Below, piece after piece: positions 44,101 to 50,882 of a stretch of DNA of 64,000 nucleotides. The first letter of the stretch is position 1. Each line of letters begins with the position of its first letter. A model generated the notes under the pieces. That model was not told the origin of the DNA and did not search any database. It worked only from the letters and a program-made list of their open reading frames with translations. Source of the DNA: CBDEVH01 sp965243565 (lineage in GTDB: Bacteria > Pseudomonadota > Gammaproteobacteria > Tethybacterales > Persebacteraceae); contig OZ251571.1 in the NCBI GenBank assembly GCA_965243565.1, positions 930,001 through 994,000 on the forward strand, read 5' to 3'. The position numbers and the translations under genes were made by a program.

Positions 44101-44217
44101 ATGTCAAATCACTACATAACTAAAAATAATTATGTATCTAATTTCAATGACTCTGAAATTTTCACCGAAATAAGGAGAAGAATCAAAAAATACAAATTAA
44201 CAACCTCAGAAATATAA
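44101..44217 (+). CDS. Possible 38-residue peptide
   Basis: A short frame starting 18 bases after attC site 1, reading MSNHYITKNNYV then a basic helix EIFTEIRRRIKKYKLTTSEI. The end resembles the first helix of a Cro/CI-type DNA-binding domain cut short, but this is weak. No good ribosome binding site. It may be a truncated cassette gene. Confidence 0.3.
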   Translation: MSNHYITKNNYVSNFNDSEIFTEIRRRIKKYKLTTSEI

Positions 44218-44296
44218 AATCTAAAAATATTGTTAATTTACCTGGTAGAATTTTAGAAATCGGAACAATTTAACCGATAAGCTATTAGGAATAACT

Positions 44297-45241
44297 ATGA
44301 AAGCAGTTGTAACTTCGGCCTATGGGTCGGTGAATGTACTGAATGTTGAAGAGGTCGAAAAACCACAAATCGGAGATGAGGATATTCTCGTTCGTGTACG
44401 AGCCTGTTCTGTAAACCCAATTGATTGGAAGATTAGAGAGGGCCATCTCAAAATAATCACAGGGAAATTACCCCCTAAAATTCTAGGTGGTGATTTTTCT
44501 GGTACGGTCGAGGACTTCGGTAATAAGGTAACGGGCTTTAGTAAAGGCCTAGAAGTTTGGGGGCATATCAGTGCTGCTAAGGGTGGCGCTTACGCAGAAT
44601 ATATAAAAGTAACAGCAGAAAACATCACTCCTAAGCCGAAAAATTTTGACTTCGTTCAATCTGCTTCTATCCCTCTTGCTGGTTTGACTGCCTATCAAGC
44701 ATTGGTTGATCACGGTAAAATCAAAGCTGGTTTAGACGTATTAATTAATGGCTGTACTGGTGGTGTTGGGAGCGCAGCAGTACAAATTGCTAAAACACTT
44801 GGTTGTAATGTTACAGGAGTGTGTAGCACCAAAAATATAGCATTTGCTACTCGCATAGGTGTTGATGAAATAGTTGATTATAAGCAGACAGATGTACTGA
44901 ACTCAGGAAAAACATTTGACGGGATTTTCGACTTCGTCGGCAATCTGTCATTTCCGAAAACAGAATCTATTCTTAAAGACAAAGGTATTTTTGTAACTGC
45001 TAATCCAAGCCTTCCATCGTTAATTTTAGGCACTGTGTTTAACAATTTTCGTTCCAAAAAATCGAAAAGCGTATTGGTAAAATCATCGAAATCAAATCTG
45101 GAATATTTAAAAAACATGGCCGAATCAGGAACGCTTGAAACGACTGTTGAAGCAGTTTACCCTCTTAGCCAAGTTCGAGAAGCTCACACTCATAGTGCCT
45201 CGGGGCGAGTAGTTGGAAAAGTCGTGATGTCTGTTGATTGA
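44297..45241 (+). CDS. NADPH:quinone oxidoreductase-like (MDR family, zinc-free)
   Basis: A 314-residue medium-chain reductase of the quinone oxidoreductase branch. The N-terminal GroES-like fold contains VRVRACSVNPIDWKIREG near residue 32, the catalytic-domain hinge LPLAGLTAYQALVDHG near 128, and the Rossmann motif NGCTGGVGSAAVQIAKTLG near 149, with no structural-zinc cysteines. It reduces quinones or alpha,beta-unsaturated carbonyls with NADPH. It lies inside the cassette array between attC-like sites 1 and 2, an unusually long cassette cargo but within the known range. Confidence 0.9.
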   Translation: MKAVVTSAYGSVNVLNVEEVEKPQIGDEDILVRVRACSVNPIDWKIREGHLKIITGKLPPKILGGDFSGTVEDFGNKVTGFSKGLEVWGHISAAKGGAYAEYIKVTAENITPKPKNFDFVQSASIPLAGLTAYQALVDHGKIKAGLDVLINGCTGGVGSAAVQIAKTLGCNVTGVCSTKNIAFATRIGVDEIVDYKQTDVLNSGKTFDGIFDFVGNLSFPKTESILKDKGIFVTANPSLPSLILGTVFNNFRSKKSKSVLVKSSKSNLEYLKNMAESGTLETTVEAVYPLSQVREAHTHSASGRVVGKVVMSVD

Positions 45242-45255
45242 TTGTATTATGATTG

Positions 45256-45434
45256 CCTAACAAATCGCTGCCTCGTACGGTAAAACCATTTCCTTGGAGA
45301 AAAATTGCACGAATAAGCCAAATGGAGAAAAAAACTGAAAAGCGGCTTTTTCGAGTATTCGGTAATAGTGAATTTCAATCTTTCCTTTATATCGAAAATC
45401 AACTTTTAGGAGATGCGCTGCTTTTGTTATGGTG
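45256..45434 (+). other. attC-like site 2 (long or composite)
   Basis: GCCTAACAAATCGCTGC at the left is a textbook attC left half (RYYYAAC plus arm). The best right partner is GCGCTGCTTTTGTTATGG at 45415-45432, which is complementary with a few mismatches. At about 175 bp it is longer than usual, so it may be two half sites around an insertion. It starts 15 bp after the oxidoreductase stop. Confidence 0.5.
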
Positions 45435-45557
45435 AGACTGTGCTGTGTGTGTAATATTGATATTTTGAAATACTATCCACCAAAGGGTTGGGGAAGAAAA
45501 AAATACTATGACGAGGTTAGTCATGGTAAAATAATTACGGGTATGTGCCTGTTTTAA
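45429..45557 (+). CDS. Possible 42-residue cassette peptide
   Basis: A frame beginning in the right end of attC-like site 2 (ATG inside TTATGG) reads MVRLCCVCNIDILKYYPP and then a basic Gly/Lys/Tyr part ending GKIITGMCLF. It contains a CCxC cluster. Position between two attC sites fits a small cassette gene, but it has no recognisable ribosome binding site and no known family. Confidence 0.35.
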   Translation: MVRLCCVCNIDILKYYPPKGWGRKKYYDEVSHGKIITGMCLF

Positions 45558-45597
45558 GGATTAAAAAGAAGCTATATCGTCTAGTTAAATTGATTCC

Positions 45598-45699
45598 GTC
45601 TAACAAGCAAATTAACAAAGAACATGTAACGCTTGCTCGGTTCCGCTTCGCTCCACATTTTTAGCAAGCATTACTTCCCCCGTTATTTGGGAGTTAGGC
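45598..45699 (+). other. attC site 3, canonical
   Basis: Left end GTCTAAC (45598-45604) and right end GTTAGGC (45693-45699) both fit the consensus, giving a 102-bp site. The inner arms GCTTGCT and AGCAAGC pair, with the TTCCGCTTCGCT loop typical of many attC sites. The lipoprotein gene starts 12 bp after the right end. This is the clearest evidence that the region is an integron cassette array. Confidence 0.85.
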
Positions 45700-45711
45700 T
45701 ATAAGGAAATC

Positions 45712-46305
45712 ATGAAAATATTATCTATCATTTTGTTGTTATTAACTGTTACTTCGTGCGCTACAACGTCTCAAAAAAGAGAATCTATTCCTGTTGCAGC
45801 TGGTCAATTTTATGCGGGTAGTTACATCAATGTCCGCTCTCCAAACTCAGAAGATTGGTTTTTAATTAATAGTTCGTCAAATGGTATGGAGTTTGCACGA
45901 ACTGGAGTAAGCGATAATGAAACTTTTGGTGCACAAGTATTATTTTTTCATCTACCCATGACAAAAAGCAAAGAAGAATTCGTTGCACTGATAAAGAAGG
46001 CGGTTGAAGCAGATACAGACTCATCAAGATTCAAAATTGTTTCGTCAGAATACTCGTACTCTGATAGCAGAGGCTACCCATGTGTTAACGTGAAATCTAT
46101 TGTAAATGACACAAAAGCAAAAACTCAAGGAGGGAAGCAAGAGGCACTTTTACTACAATCAATTGCACTATATTGCAGGCACCCCGTAATTGAAAGTGGA
46201 TTTAGTGCAATTTACTCTCATAGAGGGGTTGCCCTTTATAATAAATTACATGATGAAGCCCAATCTTACATTGATGGAATTCAAGTACCAGAAAATGCAC
46301 AATAA
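45712..46305 (+). CDS. Cassette-encoded lipoprotein
   Basis: A 197-residue lipoprotein: signal peptide with lipobox TVTSC (lipidated C16), then a globular domain of about 180 residues with no motif I recognise (YAGSYINVRSPNSEDWFL, later SSEYSYSDSRGYPCVNV and a CRHP near 163). ATAAGGA precedes the ATG. It lies between attC sites 3 and 4 and has no neighbours of related function. Many cassette arrays carry such unknown exported proteins. Confidence 0.8.
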   Translation: MKILSIILLLLTVTSCATTSQKRESIPVAAGQFYAGSYINVRSPNSEDWFLINSSSNGMEFARTGVSDNETFGAQVLFFHLPMTKSKEEFVALIKKAVEADTDSSRFKIVSSEYSYSDSRGYPCVNVKSIVNDTKAKTQGGKQEALLLQSIALYCRHPVIESGFSAIYSHRGVALYNKLHDEAQSYIDGIQVPENAQ

Positions 46306-46307
46306 AA

Positions 46308-46401
46308 GTCTAACAAAAAATTTAACACGGATGCTACTCCCGATTAAAGTTGGCATTCGCTTTCTAAAATAAAAACCTTTGGTTAAATTTTTGGGTTCGA
46401 T
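46308..46401 (+). other. attC-like site 4
   Basis: Left end GTCTAAC (46308-46314) fits the consensus; the arm AAAAAATTTAAC pairs with GTTAAATTTTT at 46382-46392. The right end GTTCGAT (46395-46401) is degenerate. A second inner arm (ATGCTACTCCCG/AGTTGGCATT) is weaker. Confidence 0.55.
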
Positions 46402-46484
46402 TCAAAATTAAACAATAGTCTTTACCAGTCATTCCCGTAAAGACCTCAAACATTTTATAGGTCTATTATTCATTAAATTCGTAG

Positions 46485-46664
46485 CTCTATAAACTCTTTT
46501 TCACTGACGTTATCCTTAATCTTGTTCGCTTTCAGGAAAAATATGATTATCAAGTGCAATCTATTCGTGAGCAAATTGCTTTGGACATAAATCCACTAGA
46601 TAGTGTAGAGTCGCTTAACAAGTCAAGCAGGACAAAAATAGTTAGTTTTGCCCTTTCGTGCTAA
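46485..46664 (+). pseudogene. Fragment of a cassette gene
   Basis: A frame open from 46485 to a TAA at 46662 has no start codon but looks coding (NLVRFQEKYDYQVQSIREQI, then ALDINPLDSVESL). It runs into attC-like site 5, the way cassette genes end. It is probably the 3' part of a gene whose 5' part is lost. No family recognised. Confidence 0.3.
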
Positions 46665-46720
46665 TTTTAATCAACTATTTTTTTGCCTTTTAGTGAGGCT
46701 TTATACACGCTAAGTTTGGA
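46613..46720 (+). other. attC-like site 5
   Basis: Left end GCTTAAC (46613-46619) followed by AAGTCAAGCAGG; inner arms CAAAAATAGTT and AACTATTTTTTTG pair well. The right end near GTTTGGA (46714-46720) is degenerate. The GIY-YIG gene starts 12 bp further on. Confidence 0.5.
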
Positions 46721-46732
46721 GTATTTACTAAT

Positions 46733-47149
46733 ATGCCGAAAATCGATAATTTAAAATGGCTTCCTTTAGCTAATGTACGCGAGCATAAAATACCCGCTAT
46801 GTCAGGTGTTTACTTCATTCGAGCTGGAAATGGTAAGTTTCTTAGATATCCAGAAGGAGAGAGTTTGATATTCTATATTGGGCAATCAGTAAATCTGAGG
46901 CAACGCTTACGTACTCATTGCAAGTATCATAACGAGGCCAGCTCGAAAGAATCTAGAGTTCTTGAGGTTTACTACGCTAGATATGAGTACTCATCAAGGT
47001 ATAAGGGAGAGTATGCATATGTGATAGGAAACGATCCTAAAGGCATGGAATCAAAAGAATTAGAAAGTTTTGCGAGAAAGCACTTTTCTTTTCCTCTAGG
47101 TAACTCCGCTGGTAGTTGGAAAACATTAAATAAAGATTTGAGTGTATAA
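46733..47149 (+). CDS. GIY-YIG nuclease-domain protein
   Basis: A 138-residue protein whose N-terminal half fits the GIY-YIG fold: SGVYFIRAG (residues 24-32) for GIY, LIFYIGQSVNLRQRLRTH (45-62) for YIG and the catalytic arginine region. A helical C-terminus follows (SKELESFARKHFSF); the catalytic Glu could be E108 or E111. Such small nucleases occur in mobile elements and restriction. The stop lies inside the left end of attC site 6, a typical cassette arrangement. Substrate unknown. Confidence 0.75.
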   Translation: MPKIDNLKWLPLANVREHKIPAMSGVYFIRAGNGKFLRYPEGESLIFYIGQSVNLRQRLRTHCKYHNEASSKESRVLEVYYARYEYSSRYKGEYAYVIGNDPKGMESKELESFARKHFSFPLGNSAGSWKTLNKDLSV

Positions 47150-47203
47150 CAAGGTAATCAAATCGGACGCAGAAAAACTGCACCGCTGATCTGAGCGTTA
47201 TGT
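47144..47203 (+). other. attC site 6, 60 bp
   Basis: Left end GTATAAC (47144-47150) and right end GTTATGT (47197-47203) enclose arms ATCGGACGCAG and CTGCACCGCTGATCTGAGC that pair in the usual broken pattern. The 60-bp length is the classical size of an attC site. The stop of the GIY-YIG gene is inside the left end and the next ORF starts 14 bp after the right end. Confidence 0.8.
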
Positions 47204-47216
47204 TTTAAAGGGAACA

Positions 47217-47486
47217 ATGGCATTTAACATAGATAAGTTAAGAAAAGCACACCAATTTAGGTTTAAGACCAAAATCCTGGGTGAGTTGCTGTGTCACATC
47301 TTCTCTTTTTCAGTAATGAGCGAAGCGGTATCTTTACTTCCCTCTCTTTTGGAGAGAGATATTGCACTGGGAAAGAACGAAGAAAGAATGCTTTACGAAA
47401 TATCTGTGCATCAAAAAAACATGACAAGTCAATCCAGTACGCAGCCTCCTGCTGCTAGGACGCCGCTAAGCGGTGCCTCTAATTAA
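47217..47486 (+). CDS. Hypothetical cassette protein, 89 residues
   Basis: An unrecognised small protein, mostly helical (LRKAHQFRFKTKILGELL, LPSLLERDIALGKNEERML). The last twenty residues (from MTSQSSTQPP) are encoded by attC-like site 7, which suggests the true protein end is read through the recombination site, as happens in cassettes. An in-frame GGGAAC precedes the ATG; the ribosome binding site is weak. Confidence 0.5.
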   Translation: MAFNIDKLRKAHQFRFKTKILGELLCHIFSFSVMSEAVSLLPSLLERDIALGKNEERMLYEISVHQKNMTSQSSTQPPAARTPLSGASN

Positions 47487-47496
47487 GGCGTTATAG
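47419..47496 (+). other. attC-like site 7
   Basis: Left end ACATGAC (47419-47425, degenerate) with AAGTCAATCCAG, right end GTTATAG (47490-47496) preceded by AAGGC. The centre GGACGCCGC TAA GCGGTGCC forms the extrahelical-base hairpin seen in many attC sites. Confidence 0.6.
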
Positions 47497-47629
47497 AACA
47501 AGGAGATTAGCCCCTCTTTGGCTGACTATGGAGTGTTGCACTTATGGTGTAAATTCAAGTTTTTATAAATCAAAATAATAAGATAATTAAAACTTATATT
47601 TATATCAATCTATCTAAAAATTTCTTATT

Positions 47630-47653
47630 ATGTACAATAAATGATATGATTAA
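47630..47653 (+). promoter_or_regulatory. Second copy of the shared cassette promoter module
   Basis: Exact 24-base repeat of 43471-43494, beginning atgtacaataaatgat and including TATGAT as the -10 box (47645-47650). TTTCTT at 47621-47626 could serve as the -35 at 18-base spacing. It lies 36 bp upstream of the membrane-protein gene. Confidence 0.5.
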
Positions 47654-47688
47654 CGCTTATGAAAAAAATTAAAACGGAGTTTTGACTA

Positions 47689-48033
47689 ATGAAGGCATTT
47701 GGAATATCAGCCTTAGTGCTATCAGTTGTTGCCATATTCATTCCACTTGCAGGTTGGCTTCTCGCTGGCCTTGCCGGATTTTTGGCAATGCTTTCAGCAG
47801 GCCGTAATCTCGCTCTAGGCTTGTCTGCAGTAATCATAAATATTGTTAATATTCTCTTTCTTTCCCCGTCATTGATAATTATAGGTTCATCCACTACGGA
47901 TGAATCTAGTAACAAAATGGCTGGGGGTTTACTATCTATTCAAATATTAGCAATCATAGTATTTATGGTTGTTGGCGTTCGAGGGTACTTACGTGGCCGC
48001 GCACAACAGGTTACTAACGTGAAATTGAAATAA
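47689..48033 (+). CDS. Small membrane protein in cassette array
   Basis: A 114-residue protein with three predicted membrane helices (residues 5-30, 40-66 and 80-100): GISALVLSVVAIFIPLAGWL, then LALGLSAVIINIVNILFL and GLLSIQILAIIVFMVVGV. The tail is basic. No family recognised. The ATG follows CGGAG at a suitable distance, and the promoter module upstream is shared with the first cassette gene. Confidence 0.7.
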   Translation: MKAFGISALVLSVVAIFIPLAGWLLAGLAGFLAMLSAGRNLALGLSAVIINIVNILFLSPSLIIIGSSTTDESSNKMAGGLLSIQILAIIVFMVVGVRGYLRGRAQQVTNVKLK

Positions 48034-48129
48034 TAAGCCAAAAAATAGCGGAGGAGTTAATTTCATTCATCGAAATGTTTCTAAAATTTATATATGAATT
48101 TCCAGCAAAGATACCAGCATCAGAGTAGA

Positions 48130-48209
48130 TTTTAACAAGTCAATCAATGATCTCTTTCGGTTGGACAGTTAAATCTTCGCTTTAACTGCCTGTTATTGAG
48201 ACGTTAGCT
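48130..48209 (+). other. attC-like site 8, right end of the array
   Basis: Left end TTTTAAC (48130-48136) with AAGTCAATCAATGA, right end GTTAGCT (48203-48209). The arms CAGTTAAA and TTTAACTG (about 48167-48188) pair perfectly, and GTCAATCAA/TTATTGAGAC form the outer arm. It lies about 100 bp after the last cassette ORF, and the minus-strand chromosomal gene cysE ends 115 bp further on. Confidence 0.65.
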
Positions 48210-48323
48210 GCAAGAAAGGTATCTGGTACCAATCAACCATCAAGCAAAGATTAATCCTCTATAACCGACGACGGTGGCACACCAGCCCATACGGTACAGG
48301 CTTCAACAAAAGACCTTGAGATA

Positions 48324-49298
48324 TTAATATTTCTTTTCAGTGCTTTCGGTTACGGGTGGTGCCACATTGTCCATTGATTGGGATACTTGTGATAAATTGG
48401 CAATGCCACTGCGCATTTTGTTCATTTCGCCAATTGATGTATCAGATGCTGGGGCTTGCTGCTGTTCGGGTTGGCTTGGTTCAAATGTTAAATTAGTATT
48501 ACTGTCGACAGTGGTGTTAGCCATTTTCCTAATTGTATTTTTTAAATCAACAATCTGTGTTTGGAGGGTTTTTATTTGCTGTTCTAAATCCGTCAGTGCG
48601 GTATGTTCAGCGTTGTTATTGACAGACGATGCCAATACCAATGTTTCTACTTCTTCCAAACGCTTTTGTAAAGATGAGGTTTGATCTGTTTGGGTGTCAT
48701 TGTTAGTATTGTCGTCTTCGGTAACCGCATAGGCTGTAAAATTTTGACAATCGCTTGTAATTTCTTCGTCTTTTTGATTGCCTAAAATTTTGGCAGGGAC
48801 TCCCACGGCAGTCATGCCTTCTGGCACAGGTTTTACTACTACCGCATTAGAGCCTATACGTGAGTATTTACCAATGGTGATGGGACCTAAAATTTTGGCT
48901 CCTGCACCCACAATAACCCCTTCTTCTAAGGTGGGATGGCGTTTTCCTTTATCAGTTTGCGTGGTGCCACCAAGCGTTACACCTTGGTAAATAGAGCAAT
49001 CATCACCGACTTCGGCTGTTTTTCCTATGACTACACCCATACCATGGTCAATAAATACACGTTGACCTAATTTGGCTTCTGGGTGAATTTCGACACCCGT
49101 AAAAATGCGTGTTAAGTACGATAAAAACCGTGCTATTAATAATAAACCCCAGTTCCACAACATGTGGTTAATGCGGTGGAACCATACGGCATGTAAGCCC
49201 GGTGAACACAGAATAATTTCTAACCAATTGCGCGCGGCTGGATCGCGTTCTTTGTAAACGTTAATATCTTCTTTAATCGTGTCGAATAAATTCGGCAT
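48324..49298 (-). CDS. cysE: Serine O-acetyltransferase with C-terminal coiled coil
   Basis: First step of cysteine synthesis: acetylates serine with acetyl-CoA. The N-terminal 185 residues are a short CysE/EpsC-type enzyme: DPAARNWLEIILCSPG, then the left-handed hexapeptide repeat region with IDHGMGVVIGKTAEVGDD and QGVTLGGT holding the catalytic His. The C-terminal 140 residues are foreign to the family: an Asn/Asp-rich linker and a heptad-like coiled coil (LQKRLEEVETLVLASS; LTDLEQQIKTLQTQIVDLKN). The extension may mediate assembly with partners. The start overlaps ttcA by 26 bases. Confidence 0.88.
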   Translation of the reverse strand: MPNLFDTIKEDINVYKERDPAARNWLEIILCSPGLHAVWFHRINHMLWNWGLLLIARFLSYLTRIFTGVEIHPEAKLGQRVFIDHGMGVVIGKTAEVGDDCSIYQGVTLGGTTQTDKGKRHPTLEEGVIVGAGAKILGPITIGKYSRIGSNAVVVKPVPEGMTAVGVPAKILGNQKDEEITSDCQNFTAYAVTEDDNTNNDTQTDQTSSLQKRLEEVETLVLASSVNNNAEHTALTDLEQQIKTLQTQIVDLKNTIRKMANTTVDSNTNLTFEPSQPEQQQAPASDTSIGEMNKMRSGIANLSQVSQSMDNVAPPVTESTEKKY

Positions 49299-50124
49299 AG
49301 GTACCTTCCTTTTCTTTTTGAGATGCTGGAATTAAATTATTAAAATCAAATAAATTACGGTCCATTAACTGCGATGGCGCAATATTACTCATGGATGCAA
49401 AAATATTTTCTACTCGTCCGGGAAATTGCTTTTTCCAATCACTAATCATCGCTTTTATTTGCTTGCGTGCACTGACGCCTATGCTTGCGCACAGGTTGCA
49501 CGGAATAATAGGAAATGATTTTTTTTGGGCATAAGTGGCAATGTCTTGTTCATACGCATACGCCAATGGGCGAATGAGTACATGCTTGCCGTTATCAGAA
49601 CGCAAGGCTGGTGGCATACTTTTTATACTACCGCCGTAAAACATATTTAAAAATAAGGTTTCTATCATGTCGTCAGCATGATGACCCAATGCTATTTTTG
49701 TCGCCTTTTCTTCTTCAGCAATGCGATAAAGCAAACCACGGCGTAGCCGCGAACATAAACTACAAGTGGTTTTTCCTTCGGGGATGATTCTTTTTACCAC
49801 ACTGTAAGTGTCTTGATAGACAATACGATATGGCACCTGAAGACTGTTTAAATAACATTTGGTCGATTCGTCGTTAAAGCCCGGATGTCCTTGGTCCATC
49901 ATGACTACTAAAATTTCAAATTGTGTATTGGTGGATGCTTTTAATTGTAAAAGTATGTCCAATAAAGTATGACTGTCTTTGCCCCCAGATAAACAGACCA
50001 TGACTTTATCACCGTCAGTAATCATAGAATAATCAGCAATTGCACGTCCTACTAAACGCCTTAAGCGTTGTTGTAATATGCCTAGTTCGTAACGTTGTTT
50101 TTTGAGTGGTGGTGTTTGTGACAT
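49273..50124 (-). CDS. ttcA: tRNA 2-thiocytidine synthetase
   Basis: ATP- and iron-sulfur-dependent enzyme that makes 2-thiocytidine at tRNA position 32. The 283-residue protein shows the PP-loop SGGKDS (46-51) and the two cysteine pairs of TtcA, C121/C124 in CSLC and C209/C212 in CNLC, which hold the Fe-S cluster. The length is a little shorter than the E. coli protein (311). It is followed by an overlapping cysE. Confidence 0.95.
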   Translation of the reverse strand: MSQTPPLKKQRYELGILQQRLRRLVGRAIADYSMITDGDKVMVCLSGGKDSHTLLDILLQLKASTNTQFEILVVMMDQGHPGFNDESTKCYLNSLQVPYRIVYQDTYSVVKRIIPEGKTTCSLCSRLRRGLLYRIAEEEKATKIALGHHADDMIETLFLNMFYGGSIKSMPPALRSDNGKHVLIRPLAYAYEQDIATYAQKKSFPIIPCNLCASIGVSARKQIKAMISDWKKQFPGRVENIFASMSNIAPSQLMDRNLFDFNNLIPASQKEKEGTYAEFIRHD

Positions 50125-50155
50125 TGTTTGATTATGATTCTATCAAAATTAAACA

Positions 50156-50779
50156 TTAAATTTTTACTGAAAGTATAGCAGGGAGAGTTCCAAATAAAAG
50201 ACTGATTGCCATAATCACGCTAAAAATCCTAAAATGTAATGCTGTTTTAATGAATTTCCTAATAATAACGCCGCCCATTGCCCATGTAGTTGTCGATAGT
50301 ATGGCAAGAATACTTGATATAACTGCAATACCAATGATATCGACTAACAAATGTTCTGAACGAATATAATTAACCGATATACTAATAGCAACTGCTATGG
50401 CTTTTACATTAAACCACTGAAAAAAAACACCATGGTAAAAACCCCATGGCTTTTTATCATTTGTATTGTGTTTTTCATTGCCGAAAAGAGGCAACGAAGC
50501 AAAGCCAATTTTATAGGCTAAATATAAAAAGAAAATGATGGAAAATATTTTCAAACCATCAATGATAACCGCATGTTGCTGTAAAAATTGATGTATTCCA
50601 AAACCCACACCAATAAATAATAGAGGAAAACCAATAGATACGCCAAAACAAAATGGCAATGTCCTAACCAAACCGTGTGATGCACCAATGCTGGTACATA
50701 TTGTATTGTTCGGTCCTGGTGTAAAACTAAGCGGTATTGATATTAAGGTCACTGTTAGTAATAACGACCAATCTATCAT
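50156..50779 (-). CDS. LysE/RhtB-family exporter
   Basis: A 207-residue membrane protein with about six hydrophobic helices and the family signature FTPGPNNTICTSIGASHG near the N-terminus. Members export amino acids such as lysine, threonine or homoserine; the substrate cannot be told. The ATG at 50779 is chosen over a TTG 15 bases upstream. It lies between ttcA and the tRNA gene. Confidence 0.85.
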   Translation of the reverse strand: MIDWSLLLTVTLISIPLSFTPGPNNTICTSIGASHGLVRTLPFCFGVSIGFPLLFIGVGFGIHQFLQQHAVIIDGLKIFSIIFFLYLAYKIGFASLPLFGNEKHNTNDKKPWGFYHGVFFQWFNVKAIAVAISISVNYIRSEHLLVDIIGIAVISSILAILSTTTWAMGGVIIRKFIKTALHFRIFSVIMAISLLFGTLPAILSVKI

Positions 50780-50801
50780 TTTATAAATTAACAACTAAAA
50801 G

Positions 50802-50877
50802 TGGTGGGTCAAGAGGGAATCGAACCCCCAACCAAAGGATTATGAGTCCTCTGCTCTAACCGTTGAGCTACTGACCC
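50802..50877 (-). tRNA. tRNA with CAT anticodon, probably tRNA-Ile2
   Basis: The minus strand from 50877 folds as a 76-nt tRNA with encoded CCA: acceptor GGGTCAG/TTGACCC, D arm GCTC...GAGC, anticodon loop CTCATAA and T arm GGGGG TTCGATT CCCTC. A CAT anticodon can be elongator Met or the lysidine-modified Ile2 that reads AUA. The variable loop TGGTT and the AG-rich anticodon stem look more like tRNA-Ile2 than elongator Met, but this is a judgement by eye. It sits 6 bp downstream of rpoD on the same strand. Confidence 0.88.
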
Positions 50878-50882
50878 CTGAT

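Larger units (their letters stand above)
43430..48215 (+). mobile_element. Integron-type gene cassette array without an integrase (CALIN-like)
   Basis: Between the minus-strand cpx genes and minus-strand cysE lie seven or more unrelated ORFs, all on the plus strand, with attC-like sites between them (about eight, listed separately). Each site has an RYYYAAC-type left end, a GTTRRRY-type right end and inner arms that can pair. Several ORF stops lie inside the left end of a site and several ORFs start within 12-25 bases of a right end, both typical of cassettes. No integrase gene is present in the window, so the array is either a detached cluster or the integrase lies elsewhere. Confidence 0.8.

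Noticed and set aside
44011..44217. A 68-residue ORF crossing attC-like site 1
   Set aside because: Its N-terminal half is the recombination site sequence; only the part from 44101 could be a peptide.
45253..45435. A 60-residue ORF within attC-like site 2
   Set aside because: No family, no ribosome binding site, and it is spanned by the two half sites.
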